From Nakamurella flavida (GTDB lineage: Bacteria; Actinomycetota; Actinomycetes; Mycobacteriales; Nakamurellaceae), in NCBI RefSeq assembly GCF_030811475.1, contig NZ_JAUSQV010000001.1:1116001-1180000 (forward strand): a stretch of 64,000 nt of DNA, read 5' to 3'. The notes under the pieces were generated by a model. It saw nothing but the letters and a program-made list of their open reading frames with translations. It made no database searches and was not told where the DNA came from. Position 1 is the first letter of the stretch; each line of letters opens with the position of its first letter. Shown piece by piece: positions 42,825 to 51,417 of the stretch. Made by a program: the position numbers and the translations under genes.

Positions 42825-44084
42825 ATGCTCGTGGTCGTGACTCGTTCTGCCGATGAGCCCGACGCCCAGCCAACGGCCGTCGGCACCCGACCCACCCTCG
42901 ATCCGGCCGTGCCGTCGACGGACGGGTCGACGGATGGCGACGCGTACTCCCCGGACTGGGGACGGGCGGGCGGTACGCCCGTCAGCCCCCCACGCGACGG
43001 GGAATGGCCCGTCCCCGGCGACCAGGCCGCACCCGCCCGCGGTCGACGCCCCGAACTGCTGACCCGCCGGCCCGGCATGGGCACCGATCGCGAACCGCTC
43101 GACCCCGGTGACGACTTCACCCTGCCGTGGCACCGCAACGGCACCGGCCCGGTCCCCACCCTGCACGGACCGGTCAAGCACCGGTGGCGCAAGGTCGCCG
43201 GGCGCACCCTGAGCAAGGCCTGGGGGGACTCGCTCTTCGGGATGAGCTCGCAGGCCGCGTTCTGGTGCGCCCTGTCCACCGCGCCCTTGCTGCTGGCCCT
43301 GCTCGGCCTGGTCGGGTACGTGCTGCACTGGTTCCCGGCCGGGACGATCGACCAGGTCCGCGACCAGATCTTCGTGTTCCTGAACCAGATCTTCGACCGG
43401 GAGGTCGCCGACAACCTGGTCGGCGACACGGTCAACACCATCCTGGACAACGGTCGCAGCGATGTCGTCTCGGTCGGTCTGGTCATCAGCCTGTGGGCCG
43501 GATCCTCGGCCATGTCGGCGTTCGTGGAGTCGATCACCATCGCCTACGGGCAGCACGAGGTGCGGCACCCGGTGGTGGAGCGGTTCTTCGCCCTCGGCCT
43601 CTACCTCGTCGCGCTGTTCGCCGGGATCCTGCTCCTGCCGCTCGTCGCGATCGGCCCGGAGTACCTGCCCCGGCTGTTCCCCCAGGACTGGCGGGACAAC
43701 GTGGCCTCGATCGTCAACATCTCGTACTACCCGGTCCTGGCGATCAGCATGATCCTGCTGCTGACCACGCTGTACAAGGTCGCGCCGAAGCATCGGCACG
43801 CCTGGAAGCGGGGGCTGCCGGGGGCGTTCCTGGCCGCGGCGGTCTTCCTGGTGGCCAGCTTCGGACTGCGGCTCTACCTGTCGTACGTGTACTCGCACGG
43901 GCTGACCTACGGAGCGCTGGCCACCCCGATCACGTTCCTGCTCTTCTACTACTTCGCGTGCATGGCCATCGTCATCGGCGCGCAGTTCAACAACGCCCTG
44001 CTCGAGTTCTACCCGCCGCGGCGTTCCCGGCGGGAGCTCAAGCGCTGGCAGAAGTACCAGCCCGTCGAGCCGGCCCAGGCCTGA
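42825..44084 (+). CDS. YihY/BrkB-family inner-membrane protein
   Basis: A 419-residue protein with a hydrophilic N-terminal 115 residues (Pro/Asp/Arg-rich) and a YihY core with six helices. Typical stretches are SSQAAFWCALSTAPLLLALL, SLWAGSSAMSAFVESITIAYG, and ATPITFLLFYYFACMAIVIGAQFNN. The family was once called RNase BN but is now regarded as a transporter- or envelope-type membrane protein. ATG 42825 is chosen; in-frame GTGs at 42831 and 42837 are equally possible. An equivalent (Rv2707) lies near sigB in mycobacteria. Confidence 0.9.
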   Translation: MLVVVTRSADEPDAQPTAVGTRPTLDPAVPSTDGSTDGDAYSPDWGRAGGTPVSPPRDGEWPVPGDQAAPARGRRPELLTRRPGMGTDREPLDPGDDFTLPWHRNGTGPVPTLHGPVKHRWRKVAGRTLSKAWGDSLFGMSSQAAFWCALSTAPLLLALLGLVGYVLHWFPAGTIDQVRDQIFVFLNQIFDREVADNLVGDTVNTILDNGRSDVVSVGLVISLWAGSSAMSAFVESITIAYGQHEVRHPVVERFFALGLYLVALFAGILLLPLVAIGPEYLPRLFPQDWRDNVASIVNISYYPVLAISMILLLTTLYKVAPKHRHAWKRGLPGAFLAAAVFLVASFGLRLYLSYVYSHGLTYGALATPITFLLFYYFACMAIVIGAQFNNALLEFYPPRRSRRELKRWQKYQPVEPAQA

Positions 44085-44102
44085 GCCGGGGCCGGCCCGG
44101 GG

Positions 44103-44342
44103 TCAGTCGCCCTGGGGCAGCGACTGGTAGATCTTCTTGCAGTCCGGGCACACCGGGGAGTCCGGCTTGGGCGACCGGGTGACCGGGAACTTCTCGCCGC
44201 ACAGCGCGGTCACGTGCGTGCCCATCACCGCGGACTCGGCCATCTGCGCCTTGTCGACGTAGTGGAACATCTTCGGGGTGTCGTCGCCGGTCCGGTCGGT
44301 GGTCTGCGTGTCCGGCTTCTCGAGCACCTCGGTGCTGGTCAT
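44103..44342 (-). CDS. DUF3039 small zinc-ribbon protein
   Basis: A 79-residue actinobacterial DUF3039 protein. A likely metal site is formed by HVTALCGEKF near 43 and VCPDCKKIY near 64. The N-terminal third is polar (EVLEKPDTQTTDRTGDD). ATG 44342 follows GGGAGAAG. Function is unknown. It is divergent from the pseudouridine operon. Confidence 0.88.
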   Translation of the reverse strand: MTSTEVLEKPDTQTTDRTGDDTPKMFHYVDKAQMAESAVMGTHVTALCGEKFPVTRSPKPDSPVCPDCKKIYQSLPQGD

Positions 44343-44591
44343 GGCTTCTCCCTCGGCTGTGCTGCCCCGGCTCGGGTCGAGTCCGGTGTGCTGTCGGGCC
44401 CGCACGCCGCGGTCCACGTGTGTGCAGGGTCTCCGGGATGCGGACGACTGGCGCCCGATCCGTCGTTCATGATGCCATCGCGACGCGATCGCCGACCCGG
44501 CCCGAGCCGGTCGGCCCCCACACATCCGCCGCACCCACCGCGATCACCGGCCCGCCGTCCCGCACCGCCCTCACCCCAGGAGTCGTCACCC

Positions 44592-45542
44592 GTGAGCCCC
44601 GCCCTGCACGTCCATCCCGAGGTCGCCGAGGCGCTGGCCACCGGCCGGGGCGTCGTCGCCCTGGAGTCCACCCTGTTGGCGCACGGGCTGCCGGAGGGGG
44701 ACAACCGTCGGGTCGCCGACGAGCTGGAGGCCACGGTCCGGGCCGCGGGCGCCGTCCCCGCCACCATCGCGGTGTTCGACGGGGTGGCCCACATCGGCCT
44801 GGACGCCGACCGGCTCGACCGGCTGTGCACCCCGCCGGCCGACGGCGCCCTCCGCAAGCTCTCCGTCCGGGATCTCGGCCCCGCCGCCGGACTCGGCCTG
44901 TCCGGCGCGACCACCGTCGCCTCGACGGCGGCGCTGGCCCACCGGGTCGGCGTGGAGGTCTTCGCCACCGGCGGCCTGGGCGGGGTGCACCGGGTGTTCC
45001 CGGTGGGCTCCGGAGCGGCCTTCGACATCTCCGCCGATCTGGGCGTGCTGGCCCGCACCCCGATCGTCGTGGTCTGCGCCGGGGTGAAGTCGATCCTGGA
45101 CGTGCCGAACACGCTGGAGTACCTGGAGACGCAGTCGGTGGCCGTGCTCGGCTACCGCACGGACGCGTTCCCCGGCTTCTACCTGGCCGACTCCGGTCAG
45201 GGCGTGCCGTGGCGGGTGGAGCAGCCGGGCGAGGTCGCCGCGATCCTGCGGGCCCAGCAGGAGCTGGGGGTGGCCTCCGCCGGTGTGGTGCTGGCCCAGC
45301 CGCTCCCGGTGGACCGCCAGCTCGATCCGACCCTGCACGACGCGACCCTGGCGCAGGGCATGGAGCTGCTGCGGTCCCGGGGCGTCGTCGGCAAGGACGT
45401 CACCCCGGCCCTGCTGGAGTTCTTCCACCACCACACCGGCGGCGAGAGCCTGCGGGCCAACATCGAGCTGGTGTCGGCCAATGCGGGGCTGGCCGGTCAG
45501 GTCGCCGTCGAGCTGGCGGCCACGCCCCGCGCCACCCCGTGA
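44592..45542 (+). CDS. psuG: Pseudouridine-5'-phosphate glycosidase
   Basis: A 316-residue enzyme that splits pseudouridine 5'-phosphate (C-C bond) into uracil and ribose 5-phosphate. Family motifs: VVALESTLLAHGLP near 24, KLSVRDL, GATTVASTAALAHR, FATGGLGGVHR and VVCAGVKSILD (catalytic Lys region). GTG 44592 lies after AGGAG; the upstream frame lacks homology. The stop overlaps the next start (GTGA), so glycosidase and kinase are coupled and would recycle pseudouridine from RNA turnover. Confidence 0.94.
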   Translation: MSPALHVHPEVAEALATGRGVVALESTLLAHGLPEGDNRRVADELEATVRAAGAVPATIAVFDGVAHIGLDADRLDRLCTPPADGALRKLSVRDLGPAAGLGLSGATTVASTAALAHRVGVEVFATGGLGGVHRVFPVGSGAAFDISADLGVLARTPIVVVCAGVKSILDVPNTLEYLETQSVAVLGYRTDAFPGFYLADSGQGVPWRVEQPGEVAAILRAQQELGVASAGVVLAQPLPVDRQLDPTLHDATLAQGMELLRSRGVVGKDVTPALLEFFHHHTGGESLRANIELVSANAGLAGQVAVELAATPRATP

Positions 45543-46417
45543 CCGCGACCCGGCCCCACGTCACCGTGGTCGGCGACGTGGGGCTCGACGTGCTCGCCGT
45601 CCTGGGCGGCCCGGTCGCCGTCGGCCAGGACACCCGTGCCCGGATCACCTCGGTCCCCGGCGGCGCCGGCGGCAACACCGCCGCGTGGCTCGCCGACCAC
45701 GATCTGGACGTCTCGCTGATCGCCCGGGTCGGCGACGACGAGGCGGGCCGGACGGCGACCACCGAACTCTCCGCGATGGGGGTGGACTGTCGCTTCGCCC
45801 GCGATCCGGAGCTGCCCACCTGCTGCGTCGTGGTCATCGTGACCCCCGACGGCGACCGGACCATGTTCGCCGACCGCGGCGCCAACTCCGCCTTCTGCGT
45901 CGACGACGTCGATCTGCCCGTCCTGGCCGCTCCGGGACATCTGCACGTCTCCGGCTACGTCCTGCTCGACGACGGGTCCCGGGCCGCCGGTCTGGCCGCC
46001 CTGGACCGGGCCCGGGCGGCCGGATGGACAACGTCGGTCGATCCGCAGGCCTCGGTGCACATCGCCGATCTGGGCGGGGCGGTGTTCCTGGACTGGATCC
46101 GTGGGGTGGACCTGCTGCTGCCCAACGACTCCGAGCTCGCCGCCCTCGGTGGTGCGGACGCGGCGCTGGCCGCGGTCGGCACGGTGGTGGTGACGCACGG
46201 CCGGGACGGGGCGTCCTGGCTGTCCCCGGACGAACGGATCAGCGTGGCCGCACCGCGCAGCCACGACTCGGACTCCACCGGGGCGGGCGATGCGTTCAAC
46301 GCCGGACTGCTGTCCACCCGGCTGCGCGGGGGCAGCGCCCGGGAATCCCTGACGGCGGGAGTGGCCGCCGGCACCGCGGCGGCCCAGCACGTCGGCGCCC
46401 GCCCGCGCCGCCCCTGA
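45539..46417 (+). CDS. psuK: PfkB-family carbohydrate kinase, probable pseudouridine kinase
   Basis: A 292-residue ribokinase-family enzyme. Seen: the N-terminal substrate region VGDVGLDVLAVLGG, the GGAGGNTAAWLA motif, VVIVTPDGDRTMFADRGAN, and the C-terminal anion-hole/ATP signature DSTGAGDAFNAGLL. Its coupling to psuG makes pseudouridine the likely substrate, although the family also contains ribokinases and adenosine kinases. The GTG overlaps the psuG stop. A perfect hairpin follows. Confidence 0.85.
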   Translation: MTATRPHVTVVGDVGLDVLAVLGGPVAVGQDTRARITSVPGGAGGNTAAWLADHDLDVSLIARVGDDEAGRTATTELSAMGVDCRFARDPELPTCCVVVIVTPDGDRTMFADRGANSAFCVDDVDLPVLAAPGHLHVSGYVLLDDGSRAAGLAALDRARAAGWTTSVDPQASVHIADLGGAVFLDWIRGVDLLLPNDSELAALGGADAALAAVGTVVVTHGRDGASWLSPDERISVAAPRSHDSDSTGAGDAFNAGLLSTRLRGGSARESLTAGVAAGTAAAQHVGARPRRP

Positions 46418-46456
46418 TCGCCCCCGGAACACCCCGCCCTGCCCCGGAGACAGCAG

Positions 46457-46484
46457 AAGGGCCGACCCCACGGGGTCGGCCCTT
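46457..46484. terminator. Bidirectional terminator between psuK and DUF3099 gene
   Basis: A perfect 13-bp stem (46457-46469 with 46472-46484). CCTTCG follows on the plus strand. The 2-base loop implies the top pairs open. Confidence 0.75.
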
Positions 46485-46506
46485 CGTGCGTGGGACACGT
46501 GCGCGC

Positions 46507-47001
46507 TCAGCGGTTGGCGGTGTCCCCGGTGGTGCCGTCGACGACGATGGCCGAGCTGAGCTGCTTGCGCTGTCCGGCCAGACCGCGCTCCGGATCGACG
46601 GTGGCGACCGGCGCGGGTGCCGGGTGCCGCTTGCGGGGCGCCCGGTCGTTGGCGATGAGCACCGCGCACCAGGGCAGCGGGATGGACACGGCGATGACCA
46701 GCACGGCCAGCCACGGGGTCTGGTAAAGCATGGCCGCGATGACCAGCAGCGGCACACGCAACGACATGGTGAGCAGGTAGCGCTTGCGGCGGCGCGCGAG
46801 CTGCTCGTCGTAGGACGCCTCGACCTCGGTGATCACCGTGGTCTCGGCGCGCCGCTCGGCCGCGCTCATCCGGAGCTTGCGGGCCTGCTTCGACGAGTGC
46901 GACGTCTCGTAGACGAAGCTGCCGTCGTCGGACCGGTAGGGGCCATCGGCACCCTGCTCCGGGCCGGAGGTGGAACGATCGTCCTGCGCTGCGGTCGACA
47001 T
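46507..47001 (-). CDS. DUF3099 membrane protein
   Basis: A 164-residue protein of the actinobacterial DUF3099 family. A polar N-terminal half (SFVYETSHSSKQARKLRMSAAERRAE) with a coiled-coil-like basic end (LARRRKRYLLTM) precedes two hydrophobic helices around VPLLVIAAMLYQTPWLAVLVIAV. A C-terminal cytoplasmic tail follows. ATG 47001 is used because CAGGA and a G-rich stretch precede it, though spacing is poor. Function is unknown. Confidence 0.8.
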   Translation of the reverse strand: MSTAAQDDRSTSGPEQGADGPYRSDDGSFVYETSHSSKQARKLRMSAAERRAETTVITEVEASYDEQLARRRKRYLLTMSLRVPLLVIAAMLYQTPWLAVLVIAVSIPLPWCAVLIANDRAPRKRHPAPAPVATVDPERGLAGQRKQLSSAIVVDGTTGDTANR

Positions 47002-47193
47002 TCCTGCCGGACCCCCGCTTCTGCGTTCTTCGTACTGGTGTCGGTGCGAGCCCGAACGGGCCGCATCGCTGTCATCGGACCGTCCTGACCTGCAACGGCC
47101 GATGAGTTCCACGCTACGCCGCAGCATGTCGCCACGAGCGGTCGCGGAGTGCCCCGGGCCGCGAGGAACATCACCTGTGCAGGTGCATCCGGT

Positions 47194-47781
47194 TCAGCCG
47201 CCCTGCTCGGCCTTCGCGGCTGCCTTGGCCGCCTTCTTGCTGGCCCGGACGCGGCCCAGCGATTCGTCGTCGACGACGTCGGCCACCGACCGGAAGCAGC
47301 CGTCCTCGCCGTACGCGCCGGCGGCCTCCCGCCAGCCGTCCGGGGTGACGCCGTACTGCTTCCCGAGCAGGGCGGTGAAGATGGCCGCCTTCTGCGCGCC
47401 GAACCCGGGCAGCAGGGCGATCCGTTCCCGGATCTCGGCCCCCGTCCCGGCATCGGCCCAGATCCGGGCGGCATCGCCGTCGTAGGTGTCGACCAGCACC
47501 CGGCAGACGGCCTGGACCCGCGCCGCCATCGAACCGGGGAAGCGGTGGACCGCCGGGCGCTGCGCGCACAGGGCGGCGAACTCGTCCGGGTCGGCGGCCG
47601 CGACGGCCGCCACGTCGAAGGTGCCCCCCATCCGCTCCGCGATCACGGCCGGCCCGGCGAAGGCCTTCTCCATGGTGATCTGCTGGTCGAGGACCATGCC
47701 GATGAGCAGGGCGTTCGGATCCGTGGACAGCAGGGCGTCGGCCCGCGGGTCGCCGGTGATCGTCAGGGCGTGGTCGCTCAT
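47194..47781 (-). CDS. HhH-GPD family base-excision-repair-like protein
   Basis: A 195-residue actinobacterial HhH-GPD protein (TIGR03252-like). Seen: LLIGMVLDQQITMEKAFAGP, the helix-hairpin-helix region ERIALLPGFGAQKAAIFTALL near 140, and a basic Lys/Ala tail (RASKKAAKAAAKAEQGG). It lacks an obvious catalytic Lys/Asp pair of classical glycosylases at the usual place, and glycosylase activity is unproven for this group. ATG 47781 is used as the first Met of the conserved part (SDHALTITGDP); an ATG 36 bases earlier is possible. Divergent from the methyltransferase gene. Confidence 0.85.
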   Translation of the reverse strand: MSDHALTITGDPRADALLSTDPNALLIGMVLDQQITMEKAFAGPAVIAERMGGTFDVAAVAAADPDEFAALCAQRPAVHRFPGSMAARVQAVCRVLVDTYDGDAARIWADAGTGAEIRERIALLPGFGAQKAAIFTALLGKQYGVTPDGWREAAGAYGEDGCFRSVADVVDDESLGRVRASKKAAKAAAKAEQGG

Positions 47782-47895
47782 GGGCCGAAGGGTGGCACAC
47801 GCCGTCGACGACGGCACCCGGGTGGTTGACTCGCCCGGGGCACAGCCGGTCCGTCCGGCGCCCCGCCGATCCAGTCGCGAGACCCCAGGAGCACC

Positions 47896-49428
47896 GTGCC
47901 CGCATCACCACAGCCCACCCTCGACCTGTCCGACCAGCCGCTGTCCGACCCGGACGTCGTCGACCGGGTCGGCGCCGATCTGCGGGCCGCCGGGTTCGAC
48001 TCCGACGGCGTCCCGGAGCTGCTCGGCGCGGGAGCCCATGCGGCGCTGGGCCGCGGCGAGCCGTTCCCGGCCCTGCGCGCCACCCGCGACGGCCCCCCGC
48101 TGGCCACCGCGGTCCGCCTGTTCCTGCTGGGGACGACCGAGCCGGAGTCGGCGGTGCGGGCGACGCTCCCGTCGGCCGACCTGGCCGCCCTGGTCGCCCA
48201 GGGCGTGCTGGAGCCCGATGCCGACGGGTTCCGGGCCGGCCTGGACATCCGGCCGCACGCGGACGAGGACGCCGAGTTCCTGGTGGTCTCCGACCTGGAC
48301 TCCGACACCCGCCCCGGGCCGGTGCGGCGGGAGCACGTGCTGGGCATCGGCTCGGCGTCGGTCAGCCTGGCCCGCGCGGTGATCCGGCGACCGGTGGGCC
48401 GGGCCCTGGACCTGGGCACCGGGTGCGGCATCCAGGCTTTGCACACCGCGTCGCACGCGGGCTCGATCACCGCCACCGACGTCAGCCGGCGGGCGCTCGC
48501 CCTGGCCGGGGCCACCGCCCGGATCAACGGACAGCACTGGGATCTGCGCCGGGGCTCGCTGTTCGAGCCGGTGGCCGGTGAGCGGTTCGACCTGATCGTG
48601 TCGAACCCGCCGTTCGTGGTCGGCGACGGGCGGCAGGACTACGTCTACCGCGACTCCGGGGTGGCCGGCGACGGTCTGGGCGCCACCCTGGTCGGCGCCA
48701 TGGCCGATCACCTGAACCCGGGTGGCACCGCCCAGCTGCTGGCCAACTGGATCGTCCGGGACGACGGCGACTGGCGGGAGCGGGTCGGTGACTGGGTGAC
48801 GGGCAGCGGGCTGGACGCCTGGGTCGTGCAGCGGGAGCTGGCCGATCCGGCCGAGTACGTCAGCCTGTGGCTCAAGGACGCCGGCGAACGCGGTGGCCAG
48901 GCCGAGGCGGTCGCCACCGCCTGGCTCGACTGGTTCGCCGCCGAGCGGGTCACCGGGATCGGCATGGGGCTGATCACCCTGCAGCGCAACGACTCCGCGA
49001 CCCCCCTGGTGACCCTGGACGAGATCACCGGGGCCGGTGAGGCGGTGACCGGACCGGAGGCGGACGCCTTCCTGGCCCGCCGCCGGTGGCTGGACCGGGC
49101 CGGTGACGCCGACCTGCTGGGCACGGCGTTCTCGGTGTCCCCCGGGACGATGCTCGAGCACCGGTCGATCCCCGGCAACGCCGGCTGGCAGCCGGTGCTG
49201 CGGTTGCTCCGCCGGCCGGGCGGGCCCGGGGCGACCCTGCAGGTGGACGAGTGGGGCGAGGCCCTGCTCGGCGGGTGCACGGGAACGGTCCCGCTGGCCC
49301 TCCAGCTGCAGGTGCTGGCCGCGGCGCACGGACTGGACGTCGCGGCCCTGGCCGGGGCCGTGCTGCCCGCCGTCCGGGTCGGTGTGCTGCGCGGTCTGCT
49401 GCACCCGGTGGACTCCCTCCCGGCCTGA
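47896..49428 (+). CDS. Class I SAM methyltransferase, HemK-like with flanking domains
   Basis: A 510-residue methyltransferase. An N-terminal helical domain (about 1-140) precedes a Rossmann SAM site, ALDLGTGCGIQAL near 171, then ATDVSRRALALA and the N-methyltransferase catalytic motif SNPPFVVG near 236. About 200 more residues form a C-terminal domain. The NPPF motif implies methylation of an amide or amino nitrogen in protein, RNA or DNA. It differs from PrmC by its long extra domains. GTG 47896 follows CCAGGAG. Confidence 0.88.
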   Translation: MPASPQPTLDLSDQPLSDPDVVDRVGADLRAAGFDSDGVPELLGAGAHAALGRGEPFPALRATRDGPPLATAVRLFLLGTTEPESAVRATLPSADLAALVAQGVLEPDADGFRAGLDIRPHADEDAEFLVVSDLDSDTRPGPVRREHVLGIGSASVSLARAVIRRPVGRALDLGTGCGIQALHTASHAGSITATDVSRRALALAGATARINGQHWDLRRGSLFEPVAGERFDLIVSNPPFVVGDGRQDYVYRDSGVAGDGLGATLVGAMADHLNPGGTAQLLANWIVRDDGDWRERVGDWVTGSGLDAWVVQRELADPAEYVSLWLKDAGERGGQAEAVATAWLDWFAAERVTGIGMGLITLQRNDSATPLVTLDEITGAGEAVTGPEADAFLARRRWLDRAGDADLLGTAFSVSPGTMLEHRSIPGNAGWQPVLRLLRRPGGPGATLQVDEWGEALLGGCTGTVPLALQLQVLAAAHGLDVAALAGAVLPAVRVGVLRGLLHPVDSLPA

Positions 49429-49476
49429 GCGCCGGGGGCGGGTGGGACCGCCGTGCGGGGATGACAGCATCACCGC

Positions 49477-49905
49477 ATGCGCGTCGTCCTCACCCGGGTC
49501 CTGTCCGCGTCGGTGTCCGTGGACGGCCAGGTGGTGGCCGAGCTGGCCGCCCCGGGGCTGCTGGCGCTCGTCGGCGTCACCGGCACGGACACCCCCACCG
49601 TCGCCCGCTCGGTCGCGACGAAGCTCCACGAGCTGCGCATCCTGCCCGGGGAGGCGTCAGCGGCCGCCGCGGGCGCCCCGATCCTCGTGGTGAGCCAGTT
49701 CACCCTCTACGGCCGGACGGACAAGGGCCGCCGCCCGGCCTGGGCGCAGGCCGCCCCCGGCCCGGTCGCCGAGCCGCTGGTCGACGAGGTCGTGGCCGAG
49801 CTGCGCCGCCGGGGCGCGACCGTGTCCACCGGGGTGTTCGGCGCGATGATGCAGGTCAGCAGTGTCAACGACGGGCCGATGACGATCCTGCTGGACGAGG
49901 ACTGA
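49477..49905 (+). CDS. dtd: D-aminoacyl-tRNA deacylase
   Basis: A 142-residue enzyme that hydrolyses D-amino acids (and glycine mischarged on tRNA-Ala) from tRNA. Family motifs are [15 protein letters not shown] near 75 and the cross-subunit [10 protein letters not shown] at the end. The usual GAxMQV segment reads [13 protein letters not shown]. The length is standard. ATG 49477 is the first start and matches the conserved MRVVLTRV beginning. Confidence 0.95.
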   Translation: MRVVLTRVLSASVSVDGQVVAELAAPGLLALVGVTGTDTPTVARSVATKLHELRILPGEASAAAAGAPILVVSQFTLYGRTDKGRRPAWAQAAPGPVAEPLVDEVVAELRRRGATVSTGVFGAMMQVSSVNDGPMTILLDED

Positions 49906-50319
49906 CCACCGGCCCTCGCCGGGGTCGGGGGGATCGCCCTGCCCCGGGCGGGGCCGGGCGGGGGAAATGCGGACCCGGCCGGGAAATGGTCACCCGATCC
50001 CGGCGGTCCCGTTCCCATGGGCTTCCCATCATCAATACAGATCCCGCGTGCCCCCACCGGCTGTAGTACGTCTGACGCACTCCCTGCGCCGCCACGGCGG
50101 AGGGGTTACGCCGTAAGACCTGCAGGTGGTCGACCTCCCGTCACCCATCTCCGGACGCCCGGCTGACGAATGCCGACCGGGTCGTCCGGGACCGTTGCAC
50201 GGTGATCGACCGGCCGGGCACTCCGCCGGTGACGGGAACGAAATGGCACGTCGCACTGTTGGAAAAGATGTCGGCCCGAGCGAATCCCGGGCGGCACGCA
50301 TACCTGAAGGGAGCCCCCG
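49906..50319. other. Upstream region of sigB
   Basis: 414 bases between dtd and sigB. It holds the ECF-type promoter described separately and the AAGGGAG ribosome site. The first half is G-rich without a gene. Confidence 0.6.
50234..50260 (+). promoter_or_regulatory. ECF-sigma-type (SigH/SigE/SigR-like) promoter of sigB
   Basis: GGGAAC at 50234-50239 and GTT at 50258-50260 are separated by 18 bases, matching the GGAAC-N18-GTT pattern of stress ECF sigma factors. It lies 60 bases before the sigB ATG. In mycobacteria sigB is known to be driven by SigE/SigH from such a site. Confidence 0.7.
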
Positions 50320-51315
50320 ATGACCGCTTCCCCCGCCTATCCGCTGAGCCAGACCCTCACCGCCACCGCTCTGGAGCGTGAGTCCGAGGATCTGGACGCG
50401 CAGGGCCCCGCGGCCGACCTCGTCCGGGTCTACCTGAACGGCATCGGCCGCACCGCCCTGCTGACCGCCGAGCAGGAGGTCGAACTGGCCAAGCGCATCG
50501 AGGCCGGCGTCTTCGCCGCGCACAAGCTCGAGGTCGGCAAGCGCCTGTCCGCCCAGCGTCGCCTGGATCTCAAGGCGATCGTCCGGGACGGCAGCCGCGC
50601 ACGGAACCACCTGTTGGTGGCCAACCTGCGCCTCGTCGTCTCGCTGGCCAAGCGCTACACCGGCCGCGGCATGCCGCTGCTGGACCTCATCCAGGAGGGC
50701 AACCTGGGTCTGATCCGCGCGGTCGAGAAGTTCGACTACACCAAGGGTTTCAAGTTCTCCACCTACGCCACGTGGTGGATCCGGCAGGCGATCTCGCGCG
50801 GCATGGCCGATCAGGGCCGCACGATCCGGCTGCCCGTCCACCTCGTGGAGCAGGTCAACAAGCTGTCGCGGCTCAAGCGCGAGCTGCACCAGCAGCTCGG
50901 GCGGGACGCCACCATGGCCGAGCTGGCCGAGGAGTCGGGCATCCCCGAGGAGAAGATCGCGGATCTGCTGGACCACGCCCGCGACCCGGTGAGCCTGGAC
51001 ATGCCGGTCGGCAGCGACGAGGAAGCGCCCCTGGGTGACTTCATCGAGGACGCGGAGTCCACCTCGGCCGAGGCCGCGGTCGTCGCCGGGTTCATGCACA
51101 CCGACATCAACCGCGTCCTGCACACGCTGGACGACCGCGAGCAGACCGTGGTGCGCCTGCGCTACGGCCTGGACGACGGCCGCCCGCGCACCCTGGACGA
51201 GATCGGCCGCGTGTTCGGCATCTCCCGGGAGCGGGTGCGGCAGATCGAGCGCGACTCGATGGCCAAGCTCCGCACGGGCGACCGGTCGGAGATGCTCCGC
51301 TCGTACGCGAGCTGA
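50320..51315 (+). CDS. sigB: Principal-like sigma factor SigB
   Basis: A 331-residue group 2 sigma factor, nearly identical to SigA in regions 2-4 but lacking the long N-terminus. Region 1.2 starts at [17 protein letters not shown]. Region 2 has [17 protein letters not shown] and [15 protein letters not shown], and region 4 ends with [22 protein letters not shown] 50320 follows AAGGGAG. The upstream ECF-type promoter suggests it relays envelope or redox stress. Terminator hairpins follow. Confidence 0.97.
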   Translation: MTASPAYPLSQTLTATALERESEDLDAQGPAADLVRVYLNGIGRTALLTAEQEVELAKRIEAGVFAAHKLEVGKRLSAQRRLDLKAIVRDGSRARNHLLVANLRLVVSLAKRYTGRGMPLLDLIQEGNLGLIRAVEKFDYTKGFKFSTYATWWIRQAISRGMADQGRTIRLPVHLVEQVNKLSRLKRELHQQLGRDATMAELAEESGIPEEKIADLLDHARDPVSLDMPVGSDEEAPLGDFIEDAESTSAEAAVVAGFMHTDINRVLHTLDDREQTVVRLRYGLDDGRPRTLDEIGRVFGISRERVRQIERDSMAKLRTGDRSEMLRSYAS

Positions 51316-51320
51316 GAACG

Positions 51321-51385
51321 GGGCACCCGCGGGGTGCCCAGCGGGACAGCAGGGCCGGGTCCGACCGTCGAGGTCGGCCCGGCCC
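51321..51385 (+). terminator. Two hairpins ending the sigB transcript
   Basis: A small perfect stem (51321-51328 with 51332-51339) precedes a larger one (51352-51366 with 51372-51385, one bulge) followed by TTTCCC. The second looks like the main terminator. Confidence 0.75.
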
Positions 51386-51417
51386 TTTCCCGTACCCGGG
51401 TTCACGTCCGGTCCGGC

